Positions 23,154 through 34,363 of a stretch of 64,000 nucleotides of DNA are shown in pieces. The stretch comes from Celoporthe dispersa. Its lineage: Eukaryota; Ascomycota; Sordariomycetes; Diaporthales; Cryphonectriaceae. The stretch spans positions 2,368,501 through 2,432,500 of the forward strand of contig WAID01000005.1 in the NCBI GenBank assembly GCA_016584495.1, written 5' to 3'. Position 1 is the stretch's first letter. Each line of letters opens with the position of its first letter. A program made the translations under genes and the position numbers. The notes under the pieces were generated by a model. That model was not told the origin of the DNA and ran no database searches. It saw only the letters and a list, made by a program, of their open reading frames with translations.

Positions 23154-24365
23154 TCATAGATCGCGCATGCTGTTTCCGTCTCTTAAGAACGTCATCAGCT
23201 CATCCATCTTGAGTGGCTCGTGACCGTCCTGAGCACTCTTCGCATCCATTCGAGAGATATTGCCACGGTTGTAGTCATCTCCCGAGGACGTTGCTCTCAG
23301 GCTGCGAAGGCGTCGGGTCTTCAGCTCCGTGCTGAATTGCCGCTGGGAACTATTTGAGGAGTTAGATCCCGGGAGCGACATAGGTCTTCTCCGCGTTGGC
23401 TCCTCCTCCTGGCACGGGTTGCTGGTGAGCTCATATGCATGGGAATCAGCGCTCACTTGAGGCCTAGGGATATGACGAGCTGTCATCTGTCCTCTGTCCA
23501 TCCACCCTGTGGATGATGCATGGATATGGTCAGCCAAGGCAAGAATCTCTCTCTCGAAAGGTGCTGCTTGCATACCATCGTTGTCGCTCAAGGCACGCCT
23601 CCTTGGGATTTCCGTCGATGTCGGGCTGCTTGAGGGTAGCCTCAGCGGTGCAACATAGAACGGCATGACTATTGGTGACCCTGGACGGCTGTGTGGCTTG
23701 TGTGCAGGCTCGTTGTTGTCCGACCGCTCGAGGCTGGACTCGTATGAGTGAGAGTCATACTGTTTGGTGTCCAATGGCTCCAGTGGCGATTCAAAGTCAC
23801 CATCGTCTTGATTATCTCCAGGAAACGAGTGGCCAGAAGCCGAGTGGCCGGCTGATTGATAATAGCGGTCGGAAACATACAAGACGGTGTCAAACTCGGG
23901 CCTCATGGTCCGTGAGCATGACCTGCATGTATCTTCACCACTCGGAACAGGAGCAGGTATTGCGGCTACAATCTTGCAAAGCGCTGAGGTGGTGTGGTCA
24001 AGGTCGGCCAGATGGCGGTCAACAGCCAGGGAGATGGAAGGATCAGAAAGATAGGCGTCATTAGCGCTCGTCGAAATCCCACCTGGTTGGCTGTAGTGCG
24101 CGGCAAGAGTATCCAGCTCGTCCAGGGCGCCCTTTGCAGCCTCGAGCTTCTCTCTCAGACGGCAGAACTGTGCCTCAAGAGACAAAGGTGGAGTGACGGT
24201 GCTGCCTTTGCGCTGGGTGTGCATCCAGGGTTCTGTGGATGGTGCATAGTTTGTGGTTGTGTTGTGGTGCTCATGAGTGATACTGCCTTGTCTTGAAGAC
24301 TTCAAGGACCCGCGGCGAAAGGCCGAGTTACGGCGGGCCTTCTCGATGGACGCAGAATTACCCAT
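23154..24365 (-). CDS. Fungal protein of unknown function with predicted N-myristoylation signal
   Basis: A single uninterrupted minus-strand frame. I chose the start at 24365 because it opens MGNSASIEKARRNSAFRRGS, a strong N-myristoylation consensus (Gly2, Ser6 region) followed by basic residues, which together would hold the protein at a membrane. A longer form starting at 24431 adds 22 residues and would abolish the modification. The middle has a helical segment (QFCRLREKLEAAKGALDELD) and a C-x2-C pair in CRSCSRTMRPEFDTVLY. The rest is Ser/Arg/Pro-rich and probably disordered, ending MDELMTFLRDGNSMRDL. I know no domain name for it. The conserved-looking FDTVLYVSDRYYQSA segment may be its structured core. 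Confidence 0.7.
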   Translation of the reverse strand: MGNSASIEKARRNSAFRRGSLKSSRQGSITHEHHNTTTNYAPSTEPWMHTQRKGSTVTPPLSLEAQFCRLREKLEAAKGALDELDTLAAHYSQPGGISTSANDAYLSDPSISLAVDRHLADLDHTTSALCKIVAAIPAPVPSGEDTCRSCSRTMRPEFDTVLYVSDRYYQSAGHSASGHSFPGDNQDDGDFESPLEPLDTKQYDSHSYESSLERSDNNEPAHKPHSRPGSPIVMPFYVAPLRLPSSSPTSTEIPRRRALSDNDGMQAAPFEREILALADHIHASSTGWMDRGQMTARHIPRPQVSADSHAYELTSNPCQEEEPTRRRPMSLPGSNSSNSSQRQFSTELKTRRLRSLRATSSGDDYNRGNISRMDAKSAQDGHEPLKMDELMTFLRDGNSMRDL

Positions 24366-24431
24366 GATTGAGATGTGGTGGCGGAGCCAGGACAGCCTTG
24401 GCTTGGTGGTACTGTGAGAAGATGAAGACAA

Positions 24432-25237
24432 GACAGAACCTGCCCGCGGTAGCCAAGGAAGTTGGAATGTAAGTGAAACTCCAAGGCTGTTGGTTGTGGA
24501 TGGATCTTAGAGACTGGTGTGTGATGATAGACTTCGAAGACTGCCTGGATTATATAGTTCTCTAGGGGCGGTGCGCACACGATTGTTTTCCACATTGTAA
24601 TTGCATAATGCTATTGTTACTCGTGGCGACTTGCAGTGATGGTGAAGGTCTTTTACGAAAATGGACAACCCCTTTGTGAATTGAGGATAGTACTTCCTGG
24701 ATTTAGTCAGATGTATCTTTGTCTGTCTTCAACTCCTACGGAGTGACTATGTCAAAGTAGCACTTGTTACACCCTATGAGATTAAAAAAAAAAAAGGAGG
24801 CTTGGACTTTAATGGAATTGGTATGAAAGAAAAACACAGTGAATACTGGATGTACATAAGGAAATTCGAAAGTGTAGCCCATGTGCTTTATCCGGATGGA
24901 GAGTTTTCCTCTGTTTAATTCTATCTTCACTGGATCCTATTTCAACCATGCAAGATCCTTTCATCACATGAAGAAGCTAAACTTACCTAGGGGCAATTCT
25001 CAGAGATTTTAGGAAGGAGTTGTCTTGCATGATTTGAGGTAAATAAAATATGACGCGAATTGATTGGGAGAAACATTGAAATAATCCTGGGTATTATCAA
25101 AATAACCACACCTCAATATCCTGGTGTTTGCAAGCAAGACGCCCGTACTCCGAAATCCTGGCACACCGTACAACGTAAACATTTTCAGGAGGATGCATCA
25201 ACGGCAGTGCTTCCTCCGACCTCTGCTCTGGCGATGG
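24432..25237. other. Intergenic, AT-rich
   Basis: This lies between the 5' end of the myristoylation-signal gene and the 3' end of the membrane protein gene. A 12-nt A tract occurs at about 24784. No coding or RNA feature was recognised. Confidence 0.4.
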
Positions 25238-26251
25238 CTAGTCCTCCTCCGCCGGCATCCAAGGAAAAACGTGTGTTATCCTCCGACCGTTGGGAAGCAG
25301 GTCACGGCTCTCGCTGTGCTGCTCCCCCAGCTCCTGCTCATGATGAACGCCGCCATGTAGCGAGAAGCGCTCCTCCGCTTTCGTATCAGCCGAGTACTTC
25401 ATAGCCTCTTCCGCCTCATCTGACTGGTCATCGTCGGCCCAGGGCATCCGCGGCGCCTTGGTGGGCGTCGAGTGCGCAGACTCATCCGTCCACACCGCAG
25501 TAGGCGAGCTGGAGCTCACAGGGCTGATCGGGACCTCGTCCATGTGCCGGCCAGACATCTCCCGCTCATAGTCCTCCTCATCCTGCTCATCACCTATGAG
25601 AAACTGCGGCGAGTTCAGCATACCGGGCCCCCTCGCAGCAGGCGACCGCGCATCGAGGTGCTGCTCCTGTCCAGACATCTGGCCACGCATGGCCATCCTT
25701 GCGCTGGACTCGTAGCCTTGTGCGTTCACCATAGGCTGGCCCCGCCTGGAGTAACCTGCATCGGGCAGCGAGCCGTCCTGGAACACCTCGGTCGTGATCC
25801 CGTGTTCGTCCTGCCAGGAAAAGCGGTCTCTGTCGGCGGCGGCATTGCTTTTGTCAGCGTGGTCCTTCCACGCGTTAAAGTTGAGGCATTTCTCCTCGTT
25901 CTTCTCATCGTCGCCTCGGAGCGTGGGTGTCGAATCGGCACTCCCACGGCAGCCAAAGTCCAGCTCGTCAGGCGTTGCGTCGGCTGTCGCGTGTACACGG
26001 CTCCGCTTGTTGCACAGCACGGCCTCCAATGCACCACCGAGGCAGCAGAGCACCAGGACGCCGACCATGATGCTGAGGCAGATGACTACAACCTCCCAGT
26101 CACTCAGGCCTGAGGCGGTGGATAGGGCATCGCTGGAGCCGCGTGTGTCATGTTGTTGTTGTTGTTGTTGAAGTTCTGGCTTGGGTAGACATAGCGAGGG
26201 GTGGGTTAATAGCCCGAGTGCCACGACGGTGACGAGCAGAGTTTGAGACAT
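25238..26251 (-). CDS. Single-pass type I membrane protein, hypothetical
   Basis: The start at 26251 gives a good signal peptide (MSQTLLVTVVALGLLTHPSL); an ATG ten codons upstream is less likely. A short extracellular part with a polyglutamine run (QQQQQQ) and Ser-rich sequence precedes one hydrophobic helix (VVVICLSIMVGVLVLCCLGG), which is followed at once by Cys and basic residues (VLCNKRSR), a stop-transfer pattern. The roughly 230-residue cytoplasmic tail is acidic and disordered-looking, with repeated Ser-Pro sites (EVPISPVSSSSPT) and an end in RITHVFPWMPAEED. The layout resembles fungal surface sensors or adhesion-type proteins, but no ligand-binding domain is visible. Function is unknown. 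Single exon, frame intact. Confidence 0.7.
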   Translation of the reverse strand: MSQTLLVTVVALGLLTHPSLCLPKPELQQQQQQHDTRGSSDALSTASGLSDWEVVVICLSIMVGVLVLCCLGGALEAVLCNKRSRVHATADATPDELDFGCRGSADSTPTLRGDDEKNEEKCLNFNAWKDHADKSNAAADRDRFSWQDEHGITTEVFQDGSLPDAGYSRRGQPMVNAQGYESSARMAMRGQMSGQEQHLDARSPAARGPGMLNSPQFLIGDEQDEEDYEREMSGRHMDEVPISPVSSSSPTAVWTDESAHSTPTKAPRMPWADDDQSDEAEEAMKYSADTKAEERFSLHGGVHHEQELGEQHSESRDLLPNGRRITHVFPWMPAEED

Positions 26252-29212
26252 CGTATGGGTGTTGAGTTGCCAAAACCTCAATGGTAAACAATATAGTTTT
26301 GTGTATAGAGCTCACAATGTCGTAGCTATCCAAGGATACTTTAAGTGAGTGTTGAATTACCAGCCCGTCCAATGGACGGCGAATGCTGGGAGCAAGTCGA
26401 CAAATACTGCCGAGCAAACTCACACTTCTCAGAGGGGACGACTTCCATTTTTACGGCTTTCAATTTGCTTTTCAGTCGCTTCACATCATCCAGTGATGAT
26501 AATGACTCTGTTTGAGGCCGCCGTTTCGTCTCCGAGACGGACCTCGAACATGTTGACGGTCTAGAGTCAGCTTGGCCCGGGTCTTGTGCAGAAAACACGA
26601 CCAAGCAAGAGCAGGCAAAAACCATGGGCGCGGCCAATTCTACGGGCCCCTTCTCTTGGCCATGACACAGATTCATTTGTGGTCGTTGATCGCTGTGTGA
26701 TACAGAGTGGACAGCTGCTGACGGGCGGCCAAGCGAAGTGCAGGTGGTTGCTGACGGGGCCTGAAGTTTGGCCTTGAGACGACCGCCGTGGTACGGGACG
26801 AAACATTCGACGTATGGCACCCATTAGCAGCAAGGGGTGGTCTGTAACTTTTTGGACCAGCATGTAGTGCATTTTCTGGATTCATGATCTGGCTACTGTA
26901 ATGCAGAGGCAGAATTCTGGTAATAGTTGCCAGTTCGTGAAGTCATTCATCAGCTGTTGAATGGGTCCTAACTACTAATTGCGCATTTGACCCCTAGCAT
27001 TGCAGTTCCACTGAAATTTTAGTCCTTTGACGTGCCGGCCTACTTCACTCCTGGCTCCTTGGTCGGACGTGACTATGGCCGCCTTCTTTCTTCGTAATCA
27101 GTCATCAAGTCTCTGGGTTGACATGTAGAGCTGGTGAGATGTCTCGTCGCGGATTGACAAATGAGGAGTAGAACACAGATCCGGATGGGCGACGATCATC
27201 TACATTTCCTGTCCTCCTAGTCTTCACGTGAGCTTCAAGCAGCTCTGCTAGCCCTTCCCTCCCTCCCATGATCATCAAGAAACCGACGAACCTTGACATA
27301 CTCAAAGGGTGATATGTCATGATCATAGCATGAACGACCCTCGGCAACAAGGTCCAGATCACAAGCAAGGCGGGGCAGGAAACTATGATACCCAATCATG
27401 GCCGCTGGCGCCTCTTTGCCTCTCCCCTCCCCCGCGTTCATCCTGCCGGCGGGTAAGCCTCGAAATGGTTGGCACCCCCGCGGATGAGTTCCTCGGCCCC
27501 GGGACGGTTGATCGTGTTCTCTACAGTAGTCAGCTGCACCCGGATTGCCATGTGAATGAAGCCCTTCATGTCGAGATTGAGGGGCAGGAGAATGCATGCA
27601 CGTGTCAAAATTCCCGGCGTGCGTTTGACAGGCTGTCCTGCTTACCCTTCCACCAACCTGGGATGTCTCTAGTGGTGGGAGAGAGCAGATGGTGGGCCAA
27701 CCACACCACCAACATGTACTATAGCGTACCAGCATAATAATAATATCAGCCCGTGTGCTAACATTGTGAGAAACAAAGGTCGACGTCACTGGAAGCGAGG
27801 ATCTGTTTTAGTACGCAGATCGTTCTGTAGACCCGCAGCAAGCATCCTTATCAATTGAAACTCACAGAGCCAAGGACACGTGGGCGGGTGTTTCTGTAGT
27901 TTTTTTCTCTTTTTTTTGCTTCTAATTGCGATGATGATGAGCTGAGATTCTTCGGATGAGACGGCTCAGGCGGGCAACGGAGATCCCCACTGAAAACCGT
28001 ACAGGATACTGAACGAGTACAAACTGTTCGGTGGTGCTTTGGCGCTACTAAAGGTGTTCATTGAATTAATGCCATGGTGCGATGTTAAGCCCTGAAGCCA
28101 GCTGGGGCTGGACGCTCAGTAACCGACCCCAAGGCTCGCATTCGCGATATTTGAGTTGAAAGGTTTTCAACTCACAAACATCTAAAATGGGATCTAGACC
28201 ACAACCCTGCCATGCTATACGTGCGCATGCGGTACTATAGTACACACAACACTCACTACAATGTTTATCGGCGGAGATCCGATCCGGGAAATTTCGTGGC
28301 GTTGCCTCGACGGGTCGGCACAGCAGCGCCGGGCCTCCGGGTGCGCTGTCCCCCCCACTGGAGCTCCAGCCTGGGCCACGCGTCAGTAGCCTCTTCAGCT
28401 CTGCTTGTCAAATCTCAACAGCGTGTCGTGGTCACGCCATGCTGCGGTGGGGAGTGGATACGCCCAGCCCCAAGCCATCTTTTCTCTCTCTCCTCGAGGC
28501 GTCTTCAGGGCCAAGGTTTCCCGGAAGCAACCGGCAGTGGGAATCTGAGACTTTAGCTAGGGCTCTCTTTTCTCTTTTCTTTTCAAGAGAGGCATAGCAT
28601 CAGTCTAGGCTAAGAGGTGTTGGGCCCGGAGGGTGAAAGCCGCTGACAGGACTGATGTAAGCACGACCTGGACGCACCATCGGCGTATGAAAAACTCCGT
28701 AGCCTGCAACACATGGCCCCCTTTCCCGCCCTCCGATGACAAGTCGCCAGTGTCTCACAACCTACGGACTGAAGGGAGGACCAGCGAGAGAGAACCAAGA
28801 TGGCGTAGCTATCATAGTGGAGAGGAGAAGAGAGAGGCGCAGCTAACTGATAGGACAAATTGCGAAGAAAATGGATCTCGGTAGCTACCGTTAGTTTTTG
28901 TCCGACAGCGTGGTGCACTACATAGATACCGGCTAATAGTACAAAAGTATGTTGTGCCATAGTCGTAGCCGTGAAGGATACGTTCTGTGGTGGTGGCGGC
29001 AGCAGGCAGGGTGGAATCTAGAACCCGGCCCACGTGAACAATCTCGGACCGTCCATCCAGGGAGAATCCCCTCCCCTCTCTCAGCCGCACGAGGGAATCT
29101 GGAGTGGTCTGCAAGCAGGGCCACACACACACCGAGGAAGGCTGCCTCTAGTCAGTCCCTTCGCTGTCGCACTCACCGTGTCAATAGTCGAAAGGAAGCT
29201 GACCACCGTCGG

Positions 29213-29326
29213 TAGTGTGTGTGTGTGTGTGCGCGCTCCTGTGTGTGTATGCACTGCACCTTGACGGCTACTCGTGACGAAGGAAAAGAGGGAGGACAAC
29301 TCATACACACACACACACACACACAT
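29213..29326. repeat. Paired (GT)n and (AC)n microsatellites
   Basis: A GT run at about 29213-29232 and an AC run at about 29304-29326 are inverted relative to each other and about 70 bases apart. They could pair into a hairpin in single strands. Such tracts are prone to length change. Confidence 0.8.
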
Positions 29327-29508
29327 AGCCCAGTATCACTACCACCAGCCATATCAGGAAGCACGAACCAGATCCTGATTTTTTTTTTTGAAACGGCGAC
29401 TGGATGGATTGGCCCCCATCGGTAGCCGAACAGGTTCATCTTTTCCCCCGCAAAAAAGATCGGACTGAAGAGGCAAGGAGGGTACGCATGCGCGACTAAG
29501 TACACTGT

Positions 29509-29582
29509 CATAGTAGCAGTAGTATTACAGTACCTAGTAGTAGTATTATAGTGCCTACCATAGTATAGTAGTAGTAGTAGGT
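29509..29582. repeat. TAG/AGT triplet repeat cluster
   Basis: Imperfect arrays of the TAG triplet are interrupted by short AT-rich spacers. No coding use is apparent, since TAG is a stop in one frame. Confidence 0.75.
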
Positions 29583-30746
29583 AGTGAGGGGGCCGACGAT
29601 CACATTGGGGGCAAAAGCGCCACGATTAAAAAAAAAAAAAAAAGTGAATGTGATTCCTCGGCTGTGTGGCCCCTCTCGCCAGTCCCAGAAAGAGGGGGTG
29701 GACGCGCCATACCCACCATCATCGACGGGTCGAGTCAGATCCAAAATGGTAGGCGGTATTTCCTAAGGTCGATGGGTTCTGTTTGTACGTAGTAAAGTAA
29801 CTATGGAGTTTGGGCTGGGGGGCTCAATGGAACCCTTCCCCCCTGCCGATCTTCCAACAACAACACACTGAGAGAGAGGAGGACAGAGTGTGTGAGTGTG
29901 TGTGTGTGAGTGAGAGAGAGAAGAGAGTGAGTGAAACTTTGATTCGTGCGAGTAATGTCCTCATCTTGTAGGATGGTACTCGGAAGGAGACTATCGAAAT
30001 AATACCGGTGCTCTGAGAAGGTCAGAGATGGCCTGCGGAGAATAAAACAGCTCTCTTGAGCGGGACAATATGCCGACCAAGTCCCCTGTTCCATGAGGCG
30101 AGTGGGTCTGGTGTCTCTTCTCCTCCTCCACTGGCCCCCCATTCCCCTCTCCATCCATCCCTCCCCCCCTGGCACGCAGGCATGCTCGCCACTCTGTGCG
30201 CCGAGGCCCCCGCCCCGTCGATGGTTGCCCTTTTGGTAAGGACCCTGGTTCCTGGCCTTCGACGTCACGCTAGAAGTTGGCTGGTTCGCTGGGCTCGACA
30301 CCCTGGCGCTGCACTGGCTTTCGAGCTGCCACTTTTTCTTTTTCTCCTTCTGCCATGTAGATCCAGATATCCCATCCCAGAACGGATGCTGGATCGTCGA
30401 CTCCGTGCCTACTATGGTACTCTGTGGAGGCACAGACGGGGGTGGTAGATGTGACCCTGCGTCCAGCCCAGCCCTGGTGTATCATCGTGCCATTGCTGAT
30501 GTAGTAGGCAGTAGAGTAAAAAGACCGCTACTGCCCACTCCAGGCGTGCTGATAAGTCTTGCTTACCACCTGAGAAGTTCTACCCACACCTCCAGATTCC
30601 TCTTCTTAATTTTCCCTTTTCGCCTTTTTGGCTGCTATCCTCTTGAAGAAAACAAAGAGTGGCAGTATACGACAATTCCAAGCGACACGAACCCTACTGG
30701 AGAAGAGAAAAGAGTCTGCAGGCTGTAGATGGTAGCGCACGGCAAT

Positions 30747-33628
30747 ATGGATTTCATGTAGGCACCACATCCTCCCCACTCTTTGCACCGCCAGCAGCGC
30801 CAGCCAGTCCGTGCTGCGGCCCTCCCAACGCTGGTCTTCAGCATAACCACCACACATCATGCTGCTCGTCCATGCACTGTAGGAGGAGGTCGTATTTTGG
30901 TGCCAAGATGGATTAATCCCTAACGCTTTTCTACCTGGCTATAGATCCATCACCACCGGCTGCTTTGCTGCGGGCAATGCCATCTCAAGACGTCGCCTGC
31001 CCTGCGCCTCTTCATCCGAGGCGTGCGGGAGGCGAGGGTCGAGCTCGATGCCACCCTGGCCGAGATAAACTCACTGGACGGCGTCCTGGACATCCTCAAG
31101 GACGATGCCACCTCGTTCCCGCCCGACCTGGCAAGGCGCACCCCGGCGCTGCTCGAGCACTGCACGGCCATTGTCAACCAGATCGAGGGTTATATGCACG
31201 TCTGCATGGCCTAGGCCTGACGGCCAGGGAGAAGAAGTTTAGGTGGCTTGCCATCAAGGGCGATATGGTGAAGCTGAGGTTTACCCTAGAGGGATATAAG
31301 TCTATCTTGGCCGTGGTGACGGATCTGGTCGGCCTGTACGTTGTCTTTTTTTTTCTTCCTTTTCTTTTTCGTCTTCCTCTGTCTTTTTCTGCTCACCAGG
31401 GTTTTCCTGCTTCCACATACACACACACACACACAAGTTCCCGATAGAGATGCTGATATCCATCCATCCATACAGAACCAAGTCCCGAAAAGAAAACGAC
31501 GGCCTGTCCGTCTCCAGCGACTCCTCGCGCTACCTCGATGCCGTCGAGAACCAGACAGCCACCAACGACGACATCAAGAACGACCTGACCCACGTTATGG
31601 CCGACATGGGCAGCCTGCGCGGCCGTCTCCAGGGTGACTTCCGCTCTAACTACGCCGTGTCGGACCTCGAGAGCTACCTGGACGCCATGCAGCTCCACGC
31701 CACCAACCTGAGCTACCGGATGGAGGCAGAGAGGCTGGACAGCGCAGAGGAGGGCCATATCCCGCGCATCCCGCGCAGGGCTGCCGGGCGCGAGGACAGA
31801 CACCCTTCTGCGGGGTCCAACTCGTCCTCGCTAGGTGACGAGCCGGATAGTGCTATCGACATGAACGACGGGCCTCCGTTCTTGTGCCAGAGGTCGCCGA
31901 CCAGAGACAGGGAGCCCAGCCTGCGGTCTACCTCCGCGCCCTCCCACTCCGCCGTACAGGACAGAGACAAACACCCCCTTCCCATCTTCGAGATTGACGA
32001 GTTCCTCGACGAGCTTGGCGGCGAGGACCGCCACACCGCAGATTGTCCACTAACACCTCCTCCGAGGGCTGAACGCCGCAGCCACTCGCCCTCGCCGCCA
32101 GACCAACATTACGAGCCCGGCACGGCATTGTCTCCTTCTTTGTCCGATGGAGCCTTTCCTGGCATCACACGGTCGCCTTCTGTGGCGCGCAGTGTAAGTG
32201 AGTACAGCGCGGTGCTGCACGACTCCGAGGGCAACCCGGTCGTGCCCAGGCGCATGAGCTCTCTCCTCCGCCGCGCCGAGTCAGACGGCGATGCCATCTC
32301 CACGCTGGGCGATCTGTTGGTCATCAGGCCGCCTATGAGCGATGCTGGGTATGACGGCTCGGATAACAGGGCCGTGATCACCACAACGATCGTGGGAGGT
32401 GCGGCCGCGAGGAGCAGCAGCAGCCTGAGCAACCCGAACAGCAACCATACGAGGAACAACAGCAGCGTCAGCAGCGCAGCACCGCCGCCTATCCAGGACA
32501 GCAGGATCGGGAGGAGCAATAGTCGACTGTTTGGGCGCAAGAACTCGTTCAGTGTTCCTGCGCGGTCCACGAGGCCGCCTCTGTCGAGCGCGAACCGCAT
32601 GTCCCCTGTTCTGAAGCCACAAGAAGAGAACTCGGTCATGGGGGTGGTCTCGAGCTCGGCGGCAGCAGCCCACAGCCACAAGGCCTCGATGGACACGATC
32701 AACACCACCACCACAACCACCACCACGACAACACAAGGCGGTGGCGGCAGCAGGCAGTTTCGCCCCTCCACGGCAGCATCCTCCAGGGCAGGCAGCGTCC
32801 GCAGCACGAGCTCCCGCCTCTCCTCTGTCTTCCAGCGCCTGTCCTTCCGCCGCCCACGCAACGAGGTGACCGCCCTGGCCGCGGCCGCCGTCCTAGAGGA
32901 AGACGCCGAGCCCGACGACATCTTTGGCGTCTCGCTCAAGAAGTCGATGCAGATGGCGTCCGCCAGCGTGCGCACCCACCACGACGACGGGTCCAAGGGC
33001 TCGTCGAGGCGCGAGTCTTCCGCGCTGCGTCTTCATGTGCTTGACGTTTATCAAAGACAACGGCGGCGTGCGCGTGCCTAACATCTTTGGCGGGGATTAC
33101 TCGATCGGGTGTGGGAGCGAGAGCATGATCCGGGTGGCCGCGCTCAAGGAGGCGTTCAGCACGGCACCCTATTATGGCGAGGGGAACATCGACTGGAGCG
33201 CGCACGATGTGTATGATGCTGCGGAGCTGATCATCCTGTTCCTGCAGCAGCTGCGCAAACCTCTCATCACGGAGACGGTCGCCAAGCGCTGGATCGTCAT
33301 GTCCAAGCAGGCCACCCTGCCCGGGTCCATGGGCATGCGTCTCGACTCGTGCATCGACTTCTGGGACGAGGCACTGCTGGGTGTCAGGGGTGCCGCGAGG
33401 AGCCTGTTCAAGCTGCTGCTGAACCTGTGGGGCGACGTGGCCGACGCCGCGGAGCTAAACGACATGACGGCCGAGAGGCTGGCGGCGAGGCTGCTGAACC
33501 CGCTTATGCATCTGCCTGCGGGCAAGTACACGACGGATTACATGCTCGGGCTGGCGTTTCTGATCCGCAAGCGGAGCGAGTATGCCATTATGCTGAGGGA
33601 GGGGAGGAAGAGCCACGCGGCGTTCTGA
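30747..33628 (+). CDS. HeLo-like N-terminal domain plus RhoGAP-like domain protein
   Basis: Exon 1 is only 11 nt (30747-30757, MDFI). Intron 1 is 30758-30944 and exon 2 30945-31335. Intron 2 (31336-31475, GTACGT...ACAG) carries a CA repeat, and exon 3 is 31476-33628. The N-terminus MDFISITTGCFAAGNAIS, then FIRGVREARVELDATLAEIN and GDMVKLRFTLEGYKSILAVV, matches the fungal HeLo-like N-terminal domain seen in STAND/NLR-type proteins. A long Ser-rich disordered middle follows. The C-terminus resembles RhoGAP: VPNIFGGD, MIRVAALKEAF with a candidate arginine finger, LFLQQLRKPLITE and ELNDMTAERLAARLLNPLMH. One-base frame changes are needed near 30985, 31206 and 33020, and each restores family-like sequence. 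Assembly indels are likely; a pseudogene is possible. Confidence 0.75.
31416..31436. repeat. (CA)n microsatellite inside intron 2
   Basis: A CA dinucleotide run lies within the predicted second intron of the HeLo-like/RhoGAP gene, between its pyrimidine tract and its acceptor. It has no effect on the coding frame. Confidence 0.8.
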
Positions 33629-34363
33629 GGATGAAGGGGCCTCACGATTGGGTCACTGTGGTCTTGGAGGAAAATATGACTTAAACAGAACAGACCCTCG
33701 CTACAGCTCGTCATTTTCCCTGATTATTTTTGTCTTTTTCTGTTTCTTTTTCTTTCTTCCTTATTTGTCTTATTTCTTCCTTTTTTCCCTTCCTTTCTCT
33801 CTCGGTTCTGCAGTATACCCTCTCACGTTCTTTTTGTTATCAGCTTCGTCTCCAGGACGGAATAGCACGAGATACCCACAATGCAATTTATGAAGCCATA
33901 TTTCCATCCTGTCTTGTACTGTGATAAATTGTGCTCCAGAAACAGGCTCCTACACGTTGTCGCCAGCCCAGCAAAACTTGATGTTACGTCCTACAGATGA
34001 TCAGGACGCCCAGAGTTTATATTCTTTCAGCGTTGTCTTATAAAAGTTCGCACCTTGCCACATGAAAATACACTGTTAAATATTAATACCGTAGTTTTAG
34101 TATTCCAATCTCCACCTACTACTTCTTTGTTTCTGTCTTGTGTTCTGATTAATTCATTTCGCTCTCGAGAAATATTCCTTTATCTTTCTTTCTTTTTGTC
34201 TATCTTAGGATCGTCTCGAACCCAGGGTTAGGGCTTGGCTCCCCTACTCGAGCTGTTGTTCCCTGGCATGTGATTCTGAGCCCTTCCTTTCCCAAGCTCA
34301 AATCTCAACGCTCTCACCAGACGAGGACCGTCGCGTGAGCTCGCACCACCACGACCACACAAG
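33629..34363. other. Intergenic with T-rich tract
   Basis: The first half is strongly T/C-rich (about 33715-33830) and probably belongs to the 3' untranslated region of the upstream gene. The second half probably holds the promoter of the SDR gene. No other feature was recognised. Confidence 0.4.

Larger units (their letters stand above)
26252..30746. other. 4.5 kb gene-poor, microsatellite-rich region
   Basis: No gene could be supported. Open frames on both strands are short and lack domains or splice partners. The part from 29.2 kb rightward is rich in simple repeats: GT and AC dinucleotides, TAG triplets, an A tract near 29627 and GA/GT mixtures near 29875-29935. The right end probably holds the promoter of the HeLo-like/RhoGAP gene, and the left end that of the membrane protein gene. 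Confidence 0.5.

Noticed and set aside
26341..26820. 159-codon minus-strand open frame upstream of the membrane protein gene
   Set aside because: It has no recognised domain and non-coding-like composition. It sits where the promoter of the membrane protein gene is expected.
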